22,781 nt of DNA. It comes from Chlamydomonas sphaeroides. Lineage: Eukaryota; Chlorophyta; Chlorophyceae; Chlamydomonadales; Chlamydomonadaceae. The position numbers were made by a program, and so were the translations under genes. The DNA is taken from the NCBI GenBank assembly GCA_001662425.1, contig BDDC01001622.1:1-22781 (forward strand), read 5' to 3'. Shown piece by piece: positions 10,432-21,500 of this stretch (its first letter is position 1; each line of letters starts with the position of its first letter). The notes under the pieces are model-generated. The model had not been told where the DNA came from. It worked only from the letters and a program-made list of their open reading frames with translations, and ran no database searches.

Positions 10432-13400
10432 TCACGGCCAGGGCGGCCGCCGGTCGCACACCACCTCATGTACCACCACCGGCCAGCCGCGGCCCTCCTT
10501 GCCGCCACCACCGCCCTGACCGCCAGCGCTGCCGCCTTTCCCCGCCACCGCCGCCCCCGCCTCCAGCTCCGCCCGCAGCCGCGCGCTCAGGTCCCGCGCC
10601 TGTGCCGCCGACAGGTACGTTGCCACGATGCGGAGCGGCAGCGGAGGGCCCACCTCGCCCTCATCATGAGCCCCGGCCTCGCCGCCGACCGCTGCCGCCC
10701 CAGCCATGTAACCGCCGCCGCTCGCAGCCGACGCCCCTGACTGCTGATGCCAGCCCCTGGCGGCGGCCGCCGCCGCCGCCGCCAGCTGCAGCAGCGCCTC
10801 GGGCTCCAGCCAGGCCAAGAAGCTCTGCGGGGGATGAGCGCAGGGAGTGACGGAATAGATCTGTCTTGGGATATGGGATTGGAATTGTGGCAGCTCCCAT
10901 AGCGCACATGATGGCAACCGGTGCCGCCCCGTGCCCCCGTGCCCCACGCCCCACCTCCATGTCCAGCCGCAGCTCCTCCAGCCGCTGGGCCAGCGGGGCG
11001 AGGAAGGTGTGGGAGGGCAGGCGGGGTAAGCAGGGTGAGGGCGGGTGGCTGAGCAGCAGGTCCGCAGGCTGAGGCGGTGCAGCAGGGGTGATGCGAGCGA
11101 GGGGAGCGAGAGGGGAGCGAGAAGAACGCAGGCACGGGCGCAGCCCCCTTTGCTAGCGCAGCACACGCCGCCCTTGCAGGGCGGAACCGCAGGGCCGCAG
11201 GGGCCGCAGGGCCGCAGGGCCGCAGGGCCGCAGGGCTTCAGGGCCGCAGGGCCGCAGGGCCGCAGGGGCCGCAGGGGCCGCAGGGGCCGCAGGGCTTCAG
11301 GGCCGCAGGGCCGCAGGGCCGCAGGGCCGCAGGGCCGCAGGGGCCGCAGGGCCGCAGGGCCGCAGGGCCGCAGGGCCGCAGGGCTCAGGCGGTCGTCGGC
11401 CGCGCGGTGGGAGGACCCGGCTGGCGGCTTGCGCCGGAGCCCCCCACCGCGCAGGCCGGCGGTGCATCATTGCAGCCCCATTCCCTCCTCCCCACCACCT
11501 CCCACCACCGCACCGGGAGCCCCGCCAGCCCCCTCAGCCCGGCGCCGCTGACGCCGTACGACAGCAGCTCCAGCCGCGACAGCCGCGACAAGGGGCCGCA
11601 GAGGAGCGAGCCGGAGCCTCCCGTGCCGCCACCGCCGGAGCGACCACCGCCTCCCGTACCCGCGCCAGCGCCAGCGCCTGCTGCCGGCCCCTCGGCCGGG
11701 GTCGCAGCGGCGCCAGCTGCCGCCTCCGCAAGCGCGGCCAGTGCGTCGTCCGTGACCTCCCAGGCTGCGCTGCTCGCCTGAGGAGCCGGCGGCAGGTGGG
11801 CGGGCCAAGGGGCCAGCAGGGTGGCGCGTCCCGCAAGGGCAGCCCGGCCCCGGCGCTGGGCGGCCCCCGCGCCAGCGCTGCTGCGACAGCCTGCGCGCCC
11901 CGGGCCTTTGGTCGAGGGCGCCGAGGCTGCGGCTCTCGGGGCGAGGGCGGCGAGGCTGCCGAGGGCTCCACGCCGCCCAGCCCTCACCTATGGCAGCAGG
12001 CCGCATGATACGTATCAAAGACGGCATGCGTGCTCACAACAAAGAGTTACAGTACCGGTAGTGTAGGAGATGGAGCAGAAGGTGCGCGCAGCGCTCACCT
12101 GCAGCGCCAGGCCTCGCAGCCGAGGCCCCAGCGCCCCCGCCAGCCAGCCCACCGCCTGAGGCCAGTCCAGCGCACCCGCCAGCCCCAGCTCCACGCCCTC
12201 GCAGCGCCACGCGGCAGACAGCAGCTCGCACCACGGACCGCCGCCGCCACCGCCGCCGCCCAAGCCCCCACCGCTGCCCAAGCCGCCGCCGCTGCCCACG
12301 CCGCCGCCGGCCCGCGCCCGCTCGGCGGCCGCAGTTGCTGCTGCCGCCGCCGCGACGGCCTCGCCCGCCGCCAGGCCGAGCCGATAGCCGTTGCGCCAGG
12401 GCCCGCCAGGGCACGACGCGTCGGCGGGCTCCAACGCGCCATCGCCGCCGTCGCCGCCGTCGCTGCCGTCGCCGTCGGCCGACCCCTCCGCCGCGTCCGT
12501 CCAGCTGCCGGCCTGAACACTGCCGCCGCTGCGGGCGCTGCGGCCGCGGCCGCCCCCCGCGGCGGCACCACGCGGCGGCGCCATCTGGTACCGCTCCAGG
12601 CGCAGGCCCAGAGCCAGGCGCCGCAGGCAGGGCGCGCTGGGGCGGGCGAGGGGGCAGCGGGCACTGGCACGTGAGGTGCGTCGTGCGAAGGCGGCGACTT
12701 CTGGGCGCGGTGCTGCTGGCGGCGCATGCGCCGTGTGGACCTCCAGCTCCTGCTATTGTATACATGAGTACATCGAACGCGACCCGGGTCCCCGACAGCA
12801 CTACAAGTTCCGGACCGGCGGCACGGGGCGCGCCAGGCTCCACGCGCCGGGCTGCCCTGGCTCCACCCGTCCACTCCCCCCCCACCGGCCGCTCATCGCC
12901 TCATCACCACTGCAAGCGTGAGCCGTAGTCAAGCGCCGAGTCAAGTGCTGCTGCTATACCGTAGAGGACTTGAGTGCCGCTCACCGCCTCAGCAGGTCGA
13001 GCAGCGGCCGCCCCAGCCTCACGTCCGCCAGCCGCAGCGCCGCCAGGCGGGGGAGCAGCCCGGGCCCCGGCGCCCCGTGCTCGGAGGGCCCCGCCCGGCC
13101 CGCCGCCTCGCCCTCTGCTGCGCTCTGCAGGAGCACGGCCGTCGGCGGCAGCGGTGCGCAACAGCAATGCCAAACGCATCAGGGGATCAGGAGCTCCACG
13201 GAAGCCCGGCAGGCCACTCCTGGTGAGGGCGCTCCCCCGAACGTGCACGGAAATGCGCCCATGGCGGAGATATGTTTCAAGTAACAAGACATCCATGACA
13301 ACGTTTTCTATGATGTCGGGGCACCGGCCTCGCCTGCGCCGCCCCTCGTCGGTCCAGCCCCAGCGCCACCAGCCGGGTGAGGCCGGGGCAGCGCTGCAGT

Positions 13401-15514
13401 GCCTGCAGGTGGGGTTGGGTCAGGGCCAGGCGGGGCGGGACTGGGCAGGTGGGGTTGGGGGGCGGGACTGGGCAGTGCAGGTGACAGGCCGGGAGGGCGA
13501 GCAGCAAGGGGCAGCGGCAGGTGGCCCCCGTGTGGGGTGTGGATGCCGACGGCTGCCAGGGGCATAGGGCCACCCACCCACCCACCCGCTCAGCCAGAAA
13601 CCCACCTGCAGCAGCGGCGCATCCAGCAGCACCTGAGGGGGCAGCGGGGGACAGCAGGAGCACACGCAGGTGAGAGGCCGGGGCGGGGCGGAGCAGAGCG
13701 GTGTGTTGGACATGCGCGGCCGGGGCCTGCCTCCGGTGCCGCGGTGGGGTGCCGCCACAGGGTTACGGCGGCGGGCCCAGAGCAGGCCCCCCGCTGCGGG
13801 CCCTGGGTCGCCCAGCCACAGCGCCAGCTGCTCCGTCACGCGCCCAGTCCTGTACGGCACCCTGCTCCGTACGGCAGCCCTCCTGTACGGCACGCACCTG
13901 CGGCAGCTCCAGCTCGGTCAGCTCGCTGCAGCGGAGCGACGCCAGCTCGTGCCAGCGGGGCAGCGGCAGCGGCGCCGCCGCCGCCACCTCGCCGCCGCCG
14001 GGGACAAGACCCGCTGCTGCCGCCGCCGCTGCCGCCTCCCAACGCCGCCGCCGCCACTCCGCCGCCTCGACAGCCGCCTCCGCCAGGTGGTGCGCCGCCT
14101 GCGCCGCGCCGTCGAGCCAGCGGCCGTCCGCGCCAAAAACGCCCACAGACAGCCGCCGCAGCCGCGTCAGCGCCGTCAGCTGCCCTGGCAGCGGCGCCAG
14201 CTCGCGCAGCCGCCAGCGCCGCGGCGGAGCAGCCGCCGCCGTCGGGCCCGGTGCCGCCGCCCCCGCCGCCGCCGCCGCCGCCAGGTCCTGGGGCAGCAGC
14301 AGCCGCAGCCGCAGCTCGGTCAGCGCCGTCAGCTGCGCGACAGCCGCCGCCAGCGGCTCGTCCACCAGAAGGCCACCCAGGCTCAGCGACGTCAGCGAGC
14401 CGCCCAGGCTCCAGCCGCCCCCGTTGGCGGAGGCGCCAGCGCCACACGGCGGCGGCGGTAGCGCCGCCGCCAGCCACGCCGCCAGCGGCACCGCCGCCGC
14501 AGCAGCTGCGGCAGCGGCTCCGCCGCCGGCGGCGCCGCAGCCGGTGCCGGCGGCGCGGCGGCCCTGGTCGGACCACTCGCCCGCCGCCGGATCCAGTCCC
14601 GGGTCGATGACGAGGTCAAGGCGCGACAGGGCCAGGGCCGCCCACTGGGGACTCATGTCTGACATGAGCGCAGGCCCTGGTCCGGCCTCGGGTCCGGCCT
14701 CGGGTTCGGGGACGCACCGGACTGCGAGCTCCCGCATCCCGGGGTATGCGGCCGCCAGGCAGTCGAGCAGTGGCAGACCGCCGCCGCCGCCGTGCGGTGG
14801 CAGCAAGCAGCTCGCCGGCAGCCCCAGAATCCGCACCGCCCGCACGGTTGGGCACACGCCAGGGGCGGCGGCGCTGGGTTCCGGGGCGTCGGGTAGGGGC
14901 GCCGCTGCGAGGCCGGCAGCAGCGAGCGGCGTGGCGGCGGCCCGCAGGAGCGCGCTCAGGGGAGGCAGGCTTGGCGCCGCAAGGCAGGCGCCGGAACCGG
15001 CGCTGTCGGGCGCTGCGCTTTTCGTGGTGCCGAGTGGCGCCGTGGCCAGATGGCATGCGCTGAGGTGCTGGCGAAGGCTGGGGTCTGTGATGGCCGCAGC
15101 GGCCAGGCCGTGGCCTGGAGCATCGTGGCCTGGAGCATCGCTGCTCGCTGCCGCTGAATGTGCGGGCCCCGGAGCGCATGGGTGCACACGGAACGTCACG
15201 CTACGTGGCGCGTGGTATGTTTCGTGCACGGCCGCGCGTGAAGCCCAGGGGCAGGCTTTCTCGTCTTCGTCGGGACGGGCAGGATGGGCAGCGGCCGGCA
15301 CGTAGCAGCTCAGCTGGAGGTCGAGCACCCACGAGCCTGCCGCGATGCGACGCAGCTCGCGACAAGTTGATGACAGCGCCGCGCGATCGCGCCGGCTGAG
15401 CTGCGTCCACAGCGTGCGCCGCGCTGCGTCGGGCGGAAGTGCGCGCAGCGCTGCGAGAAGCGCAGGCTCGCTAGTATCGCTGCTCAAGGAAGGATTGTCA
15501 TGCGCAGTATGCAT
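10432..15514 (-). CDS. F-box-like, leucine-rich-repeat protein
   Basis: Eight exons: 15514-13898, 13632-13606, 13402-13334 (or 13325), 13124-12985, 12636-12099, 11777-11514, 11068-10955, 10824-10432; about 1053 aa. The ATG at 15514 is the first in frame; the frame stays open to 15697 without another ATG. Residues 26-58 (LPPDAARRTLWTQL ... CRELRRIA) match a degenerate F-box. The rest carries irregular LRRs, for example LTSLSLGGLLVDEPL, LTALTRLRRLSVGVFG, LLPRLAALRLADVRL, LRRLALGLRLERYQ and LSRLELLSYGVSGAGL. Long Ala, Gly and Pro runs, including a Gly-rich linker in exon 5, interrupt them. LRR phase continues across every junction, which supports the small exons (27 nt for exon 2). F-box proteins usually serve as SCF ubiquitin-ligase substrate adaptors through Skp1; that role is only inferred. 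Intron 3 is uncertain (GC or weak GT donor). Confidence 0.8.
11187..11384. repeat. GGGCCGCAG minisatellite in an intron of the LRR gene
   Basis: About 200 bases of 9-bp GGGCCGCAG units, with 10-bp variants carrying an extra G and a GGGCTTCAG variant appearing twice. It sits inside the 445-base intron 11513-11069 between two in-phase LRR exons. Its plus-strand translation (Gly/Arg/Ala/Pro/Gln) is therefore not treated as coding. Confidence 0.9.
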
Positions 15515-17052
15515 TTGCTTCAAGCTAGGCCGCGCCGGCACCGCGTCTGTACGCCGCGCTAGTCGCGCAGCTACCTTTACGGCACTATGCCTGCATCCTT
15601 GTGTTGGCAAGATGACGATGCCATGATGGGTGAGAACGGTCTGCAGCACAGTAGCTGCTGTTGGCTGTCGGTGGCAAGCACGCACTTCGGTCAACACGAA
15701 CCATTACTCGCTCCATCCCTCCCCATCCCCCATTGCCTCGCGAAGTCCCCTAGACGGCTGGCCAGCAATGGGCTTGCGCTGCAATTGCATGAGCAGCATC
15801 GGCGCAGCGTTCGCAGTGTCTTGGCACCGAAGCCTTCGCGCTAGACCACCGGCAATTACACGGCCCCTGCCATGCGGGGCTTCAACTTGCCGGTCCTTGG
15901 CTTGAGTCGGCGAATCCTGACCCCAAGCCGACTCCTGACCCCAACGAACTGCTGTTGGCACGGGGATAACCTAGACAACGCCACCCGGTCGTCTTGACTG
16001 CGCATCGGCACATGAATCACAGCCGCGACAGGCCAACGCTGACCAAGTCGCCACACGCCTCCCCAAATCCACAGATTCGCACTTCGCAGCTCATTGCTCG
16101 TGGGGGTGGGTGCGTACGTCTCCTCGCGCCAACAGCAACGACCTAACCACACGCCTTCCTGCAATTGTGGCTGCGCTCCAGGGGAGTCGTTCTCGCTGCT
16201 GCATTTTGCCCCCGTGGCTTGCCTGCCTATGTGTTTTGCCCCTTGGCCGCTCCGCAGGTGGGTGAGTTTCCGCTTTTACGTGTTACAGGCTTTCGTTGGC
16301 TTTCCAATTCAATGAACAACGTATACATGTGCCGCAAGCGGGACGGTGGCCGCCCTTTCCGAGGCATACGGTAGCTACAGGCCCACACCGCTTGACGCAG
16401 CGCGCTGCGCATCCCCCGCTCCCACCCCGACTGCGCGCTACAGGCCAACGCGTGGCTTTCGAATATTGAACCAGCGTGGACGTAAAAGCGTGGCTGCCAC
16501 CGCGGCCCCTCCAAAGGGCCCTAGCCACGGGAGGCCCCTACTGCGCCATGAATGAAGAGTTAGATTATAGCCACGCCGCCCCGACCGCGCTACACCCCGC
16601 GCCCCCGACAACAACGACTGCACATACTACGGCTGTACGGCATCAGTGCGCGGGCGCTAGGGGGCCGTGCCCTCACCAGAACATGAAGGGCCACGTGCTG
16701 CGCTGCGATGCGCCAGCCACCAACCCCAACGCGCGGGCGCTGGAAGGGCGCCGGCAGGCGTCCAGGCGCGCAATCCACGGCCCGGGCGGTCCACAGCCTC
16801 GCATAGCATTTCAACACCGCGCCGCCGCGGTCGCCATAGTCATAGGGAGTCTTGAATGTAGCTGGCAGGCGTATCGCAGGCGCAAGGCCGCCAAGATAAG
16901 GAACCCATGCGCACGGTGGAGCCTGCTCCTCGGCAGGCGCCCAGCGTTGAGGCATATACGCCCGACAGGGATGCACCTTGACCGCCAGACTGCTAAAGAG
17001 CCCGCGCAGTAACGAATGCGCTACACACGGCTCCACGCGCACCACAGCCAGG

Positions 17053-17118
17053 GCTGCTACGGCATAGCCGTACGCGGCGAAGCGGCACGCCGTCCGGCCG
17101 TAACTGGGCCGTAGCAGC
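17053..17118. repeat. Inverted repeat, 11-bp perfect arms
   Basis: GCTGCTACGGC at 17053-17063 is the reverse complement of GCCGTAGCAGC at 17108-17118, separated by 44 bases that themselves contain short GC-rich complementary pieces. It could fold into a hairpin in RNA. No flanking target-site duplication is visible, so I do not call a mobile element. Confidence 0.6.
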
Positions 17119-17176
17119 GGACAATGCCCGCGACACAGCGCGTCGCTTGTAAGAGAGCGAGTGTTGCAATCCTTCA

Positions 17177-17992
17177 TCACGCCGAAACGTGAGCCCCAAC
17201 CAGCCGCAGCCGTAACAGGAGACTCGTAGCGGAATGCATTCCCCAGCCGCAGCAGGATTGAGGTACGGTGCTATGAAACTGCAAGCAACACGCCCGCCGA
17301 TCATCAGCCTGCAGCCGCGCAGCCGGCAGCATCTCGAGAGCCTCGGTGCCTGCAACCAAGCGGCGGCCCCGCGAGGGCGCCGGCCGGCGCATCTGATAAT
17401 CGCGGACGCGGCGGGTGCCGGGGCCAAAACCTAAATCGCCGCACCCTGAACGTTTCTTCAGCTTGAGCAGTCTCGCTTGCGCACACAACGAGGGCAAGAC
17501 AGCGGTGGCGCAAAACAGCCAGCACACGCTAATGGTGTGCCCACACCGCTGCCCTGCAATCGACTCAATCACATCAGGCTTCCCATAACGACACGCCACG
17601 GGGCCTGACGCGCACCCCCAACGCCGACCCTCAATGCCTGATGCATGTGCAGTTCTTGTATGGGCGCCCAACAGGCGCCGAACAACGCAACATGCGGCGC
17701 AGTCGGCGCACTCGAGCGTCACCGCCTCACAGCCGCAATCGAGTGCCCTATCAACCGACACCAACCGCTGTCCCCACACCCACGCCACCTCTACCGCCCA
17801 GTGCCTGCTCTCGCACTCTGCTTGCTCGGTCTCGCTCTCAAGCACTCTCGCCCTGCGCCGGCGCTCGTCCACAGCCCAGCCCACGTCGATCACATCAGGA
17901 GTTGGGAAAGCGTACTGGAGGCAGTCACTGATTACTGTGCATCCCAGGGTTTGGTCACACCAAAACATCCCGCGAGGCGCGCCTCCTTTCAT
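17177..17992 (-). other. Orphan 271-codon ORF, coding status uncertain
   Basis: An unbroken frame from a true ATG at 17992. It is Cys-rich (for example ECADCAACC), has a basic stretch LLKLKKRS, and has an Arg-rich C-terminal half. I recognise no domain. It lies on the same strand as, and about 550 bases downstream of, the kinase stop. It could be a lineage-specific gene, a decayed repeat, or chance; codon third positions are less G/C-biased than in the confirmed genes, which argues against an actively expressed gene. An overlapping minus frame (17427-16993) ends nearby and is equally unassigned. Confidence 0.2.
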
Positions 17993-18124
17993 GGGGCGAT
18001 TTCTCCCGGTCAGGGGCCCGCGGGACTAGCTGGCAACAGCGAGCTCGAAGCAGGCGCAACATGCGACCTCATCCATGTGAACAGCACAGCGGCAGAGCGC
18101 CGCACCATGCACCACCCAGGCGCC

Positions 18125-18260
18125 GCTGCTGCCCAAGCGTCGCTGCTGCCCAGGCGCCAGCGTCGCTGCTGCCCAGGCGCCAGCGTCGCTGCTGCCCAGG
18201 CGCCAGCGCCGCTGCTGCCCAGGCGCCAGCGCCGCTGCTGCCCAGGCGCCAGCGCCGCTC
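18125..18260. repeat. 23-bp minisatellite, five full units plus partial ends
   Basis: The unit is GCTGCTGCCCAGGCG followed by CCAGCGTC or CCAGCGCC. Full units start at 18142, 18165, 18188, 18211 and 18234; a 17-base short unit precedes them and a broken unit follows. Because 23 is not a multiple of three, each copy shifts frame, so the open frames through it on both strands are repeat translations and not protein evidence. It lies about 300 bases past the kinase stop, perhaps in its 3' UTR. Confidence 0.9.
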
Positions 18261-18537
18261 GACGATCCAGCGCCAGCACGCCAACAGCCACGCCGCCTCT
18301 TGACCAAGCCTGGTGGCGTCGAACAGCGCCCAGCCATCCGCTGGGAGCACCCGCGCTAACTCCAGAGGCTACTAAGCGACCTCACGGCCGCGGGCCGCCC
18401 CCGTCACAGGGGCCTGCCCCAAGTTTAAACAAGCTACGGCCTCCCGGCCGCGGCCGCGACCCACGGCCGTGGCACGGCCTGGCCCGTGCAGCCGCACGAC
18501 TCGCACCGCGGCCCGCAGCAGCAGTACGGAGGGGCCC

Positions 18538-21500
18538 TCACAGCCCTGCCCACGGCAGCTGCGCCATGGGCCCGGCGCCGGGCGAGATGTTAAGCACGCT
18601 CCGGCTGGGTGCCTGCGGGCGGGCGAAGGCAGGGAGGCGGGCAGGTGGCGGGCAGCAGGTGGCAACGATTGCCGCGCTTCGTGCAGCTGTGGCCTTCACA
18701 CAGCACGAGCTCCCTCCCCGGCCCTCCCCGGCCCAGCCAGACCCAGCTCCAGCCTCACCTTGCCGTGAGCCGCGCGGCGCGCCTGCGCGGCCACAGCGTC
18801 CAGCGGCAGCTGCGGCACGTCCTGCTGCTGCAGCTTGCGCTGCCGGATCTGGTGCTGGCGCACGGCGTGCTTGAGCCAGGGGTGGCGCAGCATCTGTGGG
18901 GCAGGGCCAGGCAGCGCAGGAGCTGAAGCGGGCTGGCAAGGGTCATGGCGTACCAGGTGCAACGTGAAAATGCCCGGGTAGAAAGGCCCAGCGCGTACAG
19001 TAATCCAGCAATCGGAATTTTTTCGCCCGTGTTTCGCACAGGACGCACCTGAACCGCCGTGGGCCGGTCTCCTGCCCGGTGCGCGAGCGCTGCAGCAATG
19101 AAGTCCTGGGCGCCAGCCGATACAAAATTTGGGAAATGCAGCTCGGGGCCTTCCTCATCGCCCTCATGCGGCCCCGACGCCGCGTCCGCAAAGGGCGGGA
19201 AGCCGACGATCAGCTCGTACGCCAGCACCCCAGCGCTCCACACGTCGGCGGCGGTGGTGTAGGCGAGCTGTGGGTTGTCTTTGTTCTCCGCGGGCAGCGC
19301 CTTGATTGGGCAGCGCTCCACCTCGGGCGCCTGCGGCGGGTGCGACAACAGGTAAGCGCACAGCATCTCAAGCCAAGAAAGGTACGTTGTCGCACGCCGT
19401 GGGCAAGTCGCAACGAGCGGCAACGTCAGGTGTTGCATGAAACGCGCAGAGATATATCGTGTGCTGAGGTTTAAAGCCCGACGTACCATGTACTGCTCTG
19501 TGTACGACACCAGTTTGGATCCGGTCGCGTTGCCGACCACATCAATTGGAGCCAGGAATGGGGAAACGGCGTCAGGGCACTTGGTGCGAGGTCGGCACGC
19601 ATTAGAGCTTTGCGCCCAAGCCGCGACCAGCTCTGATTGGCACCTTGCGCCTCACCCGTGCCGGTGCGCGTCACGGCACGCTCCTCTGTCAGGTTGATGG
19701 CGCCTCCGAAGTCCGCCACACGCAGCTGCCAGTCGGACGTGAACAGCAGGTTCTCGGGCTGTGGACGGATGAAGCGGGATGGGGTTGAGTTTTGTCAAGG
19801 ACGTGGCCCCTTGAGCCCTTGCGAGCTGGCCTGACGACCCTCTCGGCAGGGGGTTTGCATCTCTACTATCCATGAATTTAGCCATCCTCCCACCTTGATG
19901 TCTCTGTGGCACACGCCCCGGCCGTGCAAATGCGCCAGAGCATCCAGCAGCGGCGCCAGCACCAGCACCCGGGCCTGGTCCTCGCTCATGCGGCAGTTGG
20001 GCAGCGAGCGGTGCAGGCGGAACAGGTCGCCGCGGACAGCGCGCTCCAGGACCAGGACCAGGCGGTCGGACTCCTGAGGAAACAAAAGCGGAACGGGTGC
20101 GTATGCAGACGTGCTTCATGATCTGCTGGGTCCCGACCCACATCAAAACCAAACGACCCACATAGACGTTTGGCATCCCCACACCACTCGACCCAGCCCG
20201 GCCCTACCCGTGTCAATCCCGGGCGCCCACCCCCGGCGCCCGCACCTCGAACGCCGCGTACAGCCCCAGCACGTTGGCGTGGGCCGCCTCCGAGTGGATG
20301 CGCACCTCCCGCACCAGCGTGTGGACCACGTTGTCCGCAACGCGGTCCAGCGCGTACACCTTGAGCACCACCTTGAGCCCGCTGACGAGACACACCGCCT
20401 GCGGGGTGTGGGTGGGCCAAACTGCAATTCAAGCAGCGCATCGGCCTGGCCGCCGTGCCTCATGTTTCGCCTGGCACACATCGGCAACAGACTTAATCAG
20501 CACCGTACGTGCGTGCCCGCCTCTGGCAAAGACAGCAGAGGCCCCGCGCCGCCATCCAGCATCGGTCCATCATGCCAAAGCTAGCAAATGACGATGCTGG
20601 CATGCCGCCATCGCCGCCAACCTGGCTGTGATATACAAAGACGCGTGTGGCCGCACTATCCACGCCGCATGCACGGCATGCTGTTCGAACCTTGCCACCC
20701 GCACCTTGTACACGGAGCCGAGCTCCCCCTTGTGCAGCTTCGCTCCTAGCTGATAGTCTCCGAGGCACCACACCGACCGCCGCATATGCGGCGGCGCCGC
20801 CGAGCCCACCGCCAGGACCACACTCGGCGCAGGCACCGGCACGCAGCCGCCGGCCAGCAGCAGTGGCGAAGATATGGTATTTTGCTGTGCTGAGGTCGAC
20901 GCCACGTCGCAGCCCATCTGCCAGCTCGCGTCGCTGGGCTGCTTGAACAGCGTCGTGGGCAGCGGCGCGGAGGGCGCCGCCACGGAAGAGTTGCACCTTC
21001 CCGACTGCCGCTGCAAGGACGGGAGCTGCGATGACGTGGAGGCATGCAAAGGCTGCTGCGGCAGGCTGGGGAGCCTGGCGGAGCCGGTGTCGTGCTGCGA
21101 GCTTGGGGAGCTGACGTTGCTCGAGGGCTCGATGCCGCGGGTGCGGCTGGTGCCAGGCGGCAGCACAGACAGCGGGCTGCGGCCTTGGGGAGCAAGGGCG
21201 GACTGAGGCCGAGAACCTGGGGACCCGAAGTTCAGGGCGCCGCGGGGGGAAGGGCTGCTGAGCTCTTGTGGGCCGGAGGCCAGCTGGCAGGGGGACAGTG
21301 TCCCGGACGAAGGGCCGCTGCACGGCGCGATGTCTGGCAACTTGTTGGAAAGAAGCATAGTGCTGCTCGTCTTATTGGGCAGCTGGCGCCCCGGGTTGAC
21401 GCGTAGAACGGTGCTCGTTGGTACCAAAGCGCCGTCCCCGCGGGATGCGAGCGCCACGGTTGTGCCGAGGGGCACACCTAGGCGCGGAGGCGCATTTGCA

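Larger units (their letters stand above)
15515..18537. other. Intergenic interval between kinase and LRR genes, no named gene
   Basis: About 3 kb that should contain the kinase 3' UTR (near 18537) and the LRR gene promoter (near 15515). No TATA-like box is evident upstream of the LRR ATG. Minus-strand TGTAA motifs occur at 16287-16283 and 15860-15856, far from the kinase stop. The 271-codon ORF, the inverted repeat and the 23-bp minisatellite are listed separately. A short direct repeat (TCCTGACCCCA, twice) lies near 15914-15945. The rest looks like unstructured or decayed sequence. Confidence 0.4.

Noticed and set aside
13399..15305. Two very long plus-strand frames (403 and 534 codons) rich in Ala, Arg, Ser and Pro
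   Set aside because: They are antisense to the F-box-like/LRR exon 1, whose minus-strand frame has LRR periodicity and valid splice sites. The plus frames are GC-rich shadows.
17053..17118. Inverted repeat considered as MITE termini
   Set aside because: The arms are only 11 bp, the element would be 66 bp, and no target-site duplication is seen.
17645..18874. 409-codon plus-strand frame across the 23-bp minisatellite
   Set aside because: It runs antisense over kinase exons 7 and 8 and is kept open by the tandem repeat; no domain is recognised.
20680..20700. GTTCGAACC sequence resembling a tRNA B box
   Set aside because: No matching A box, acceptor stem or anticodon arm at the right distance; it lies in kinase intron 1.
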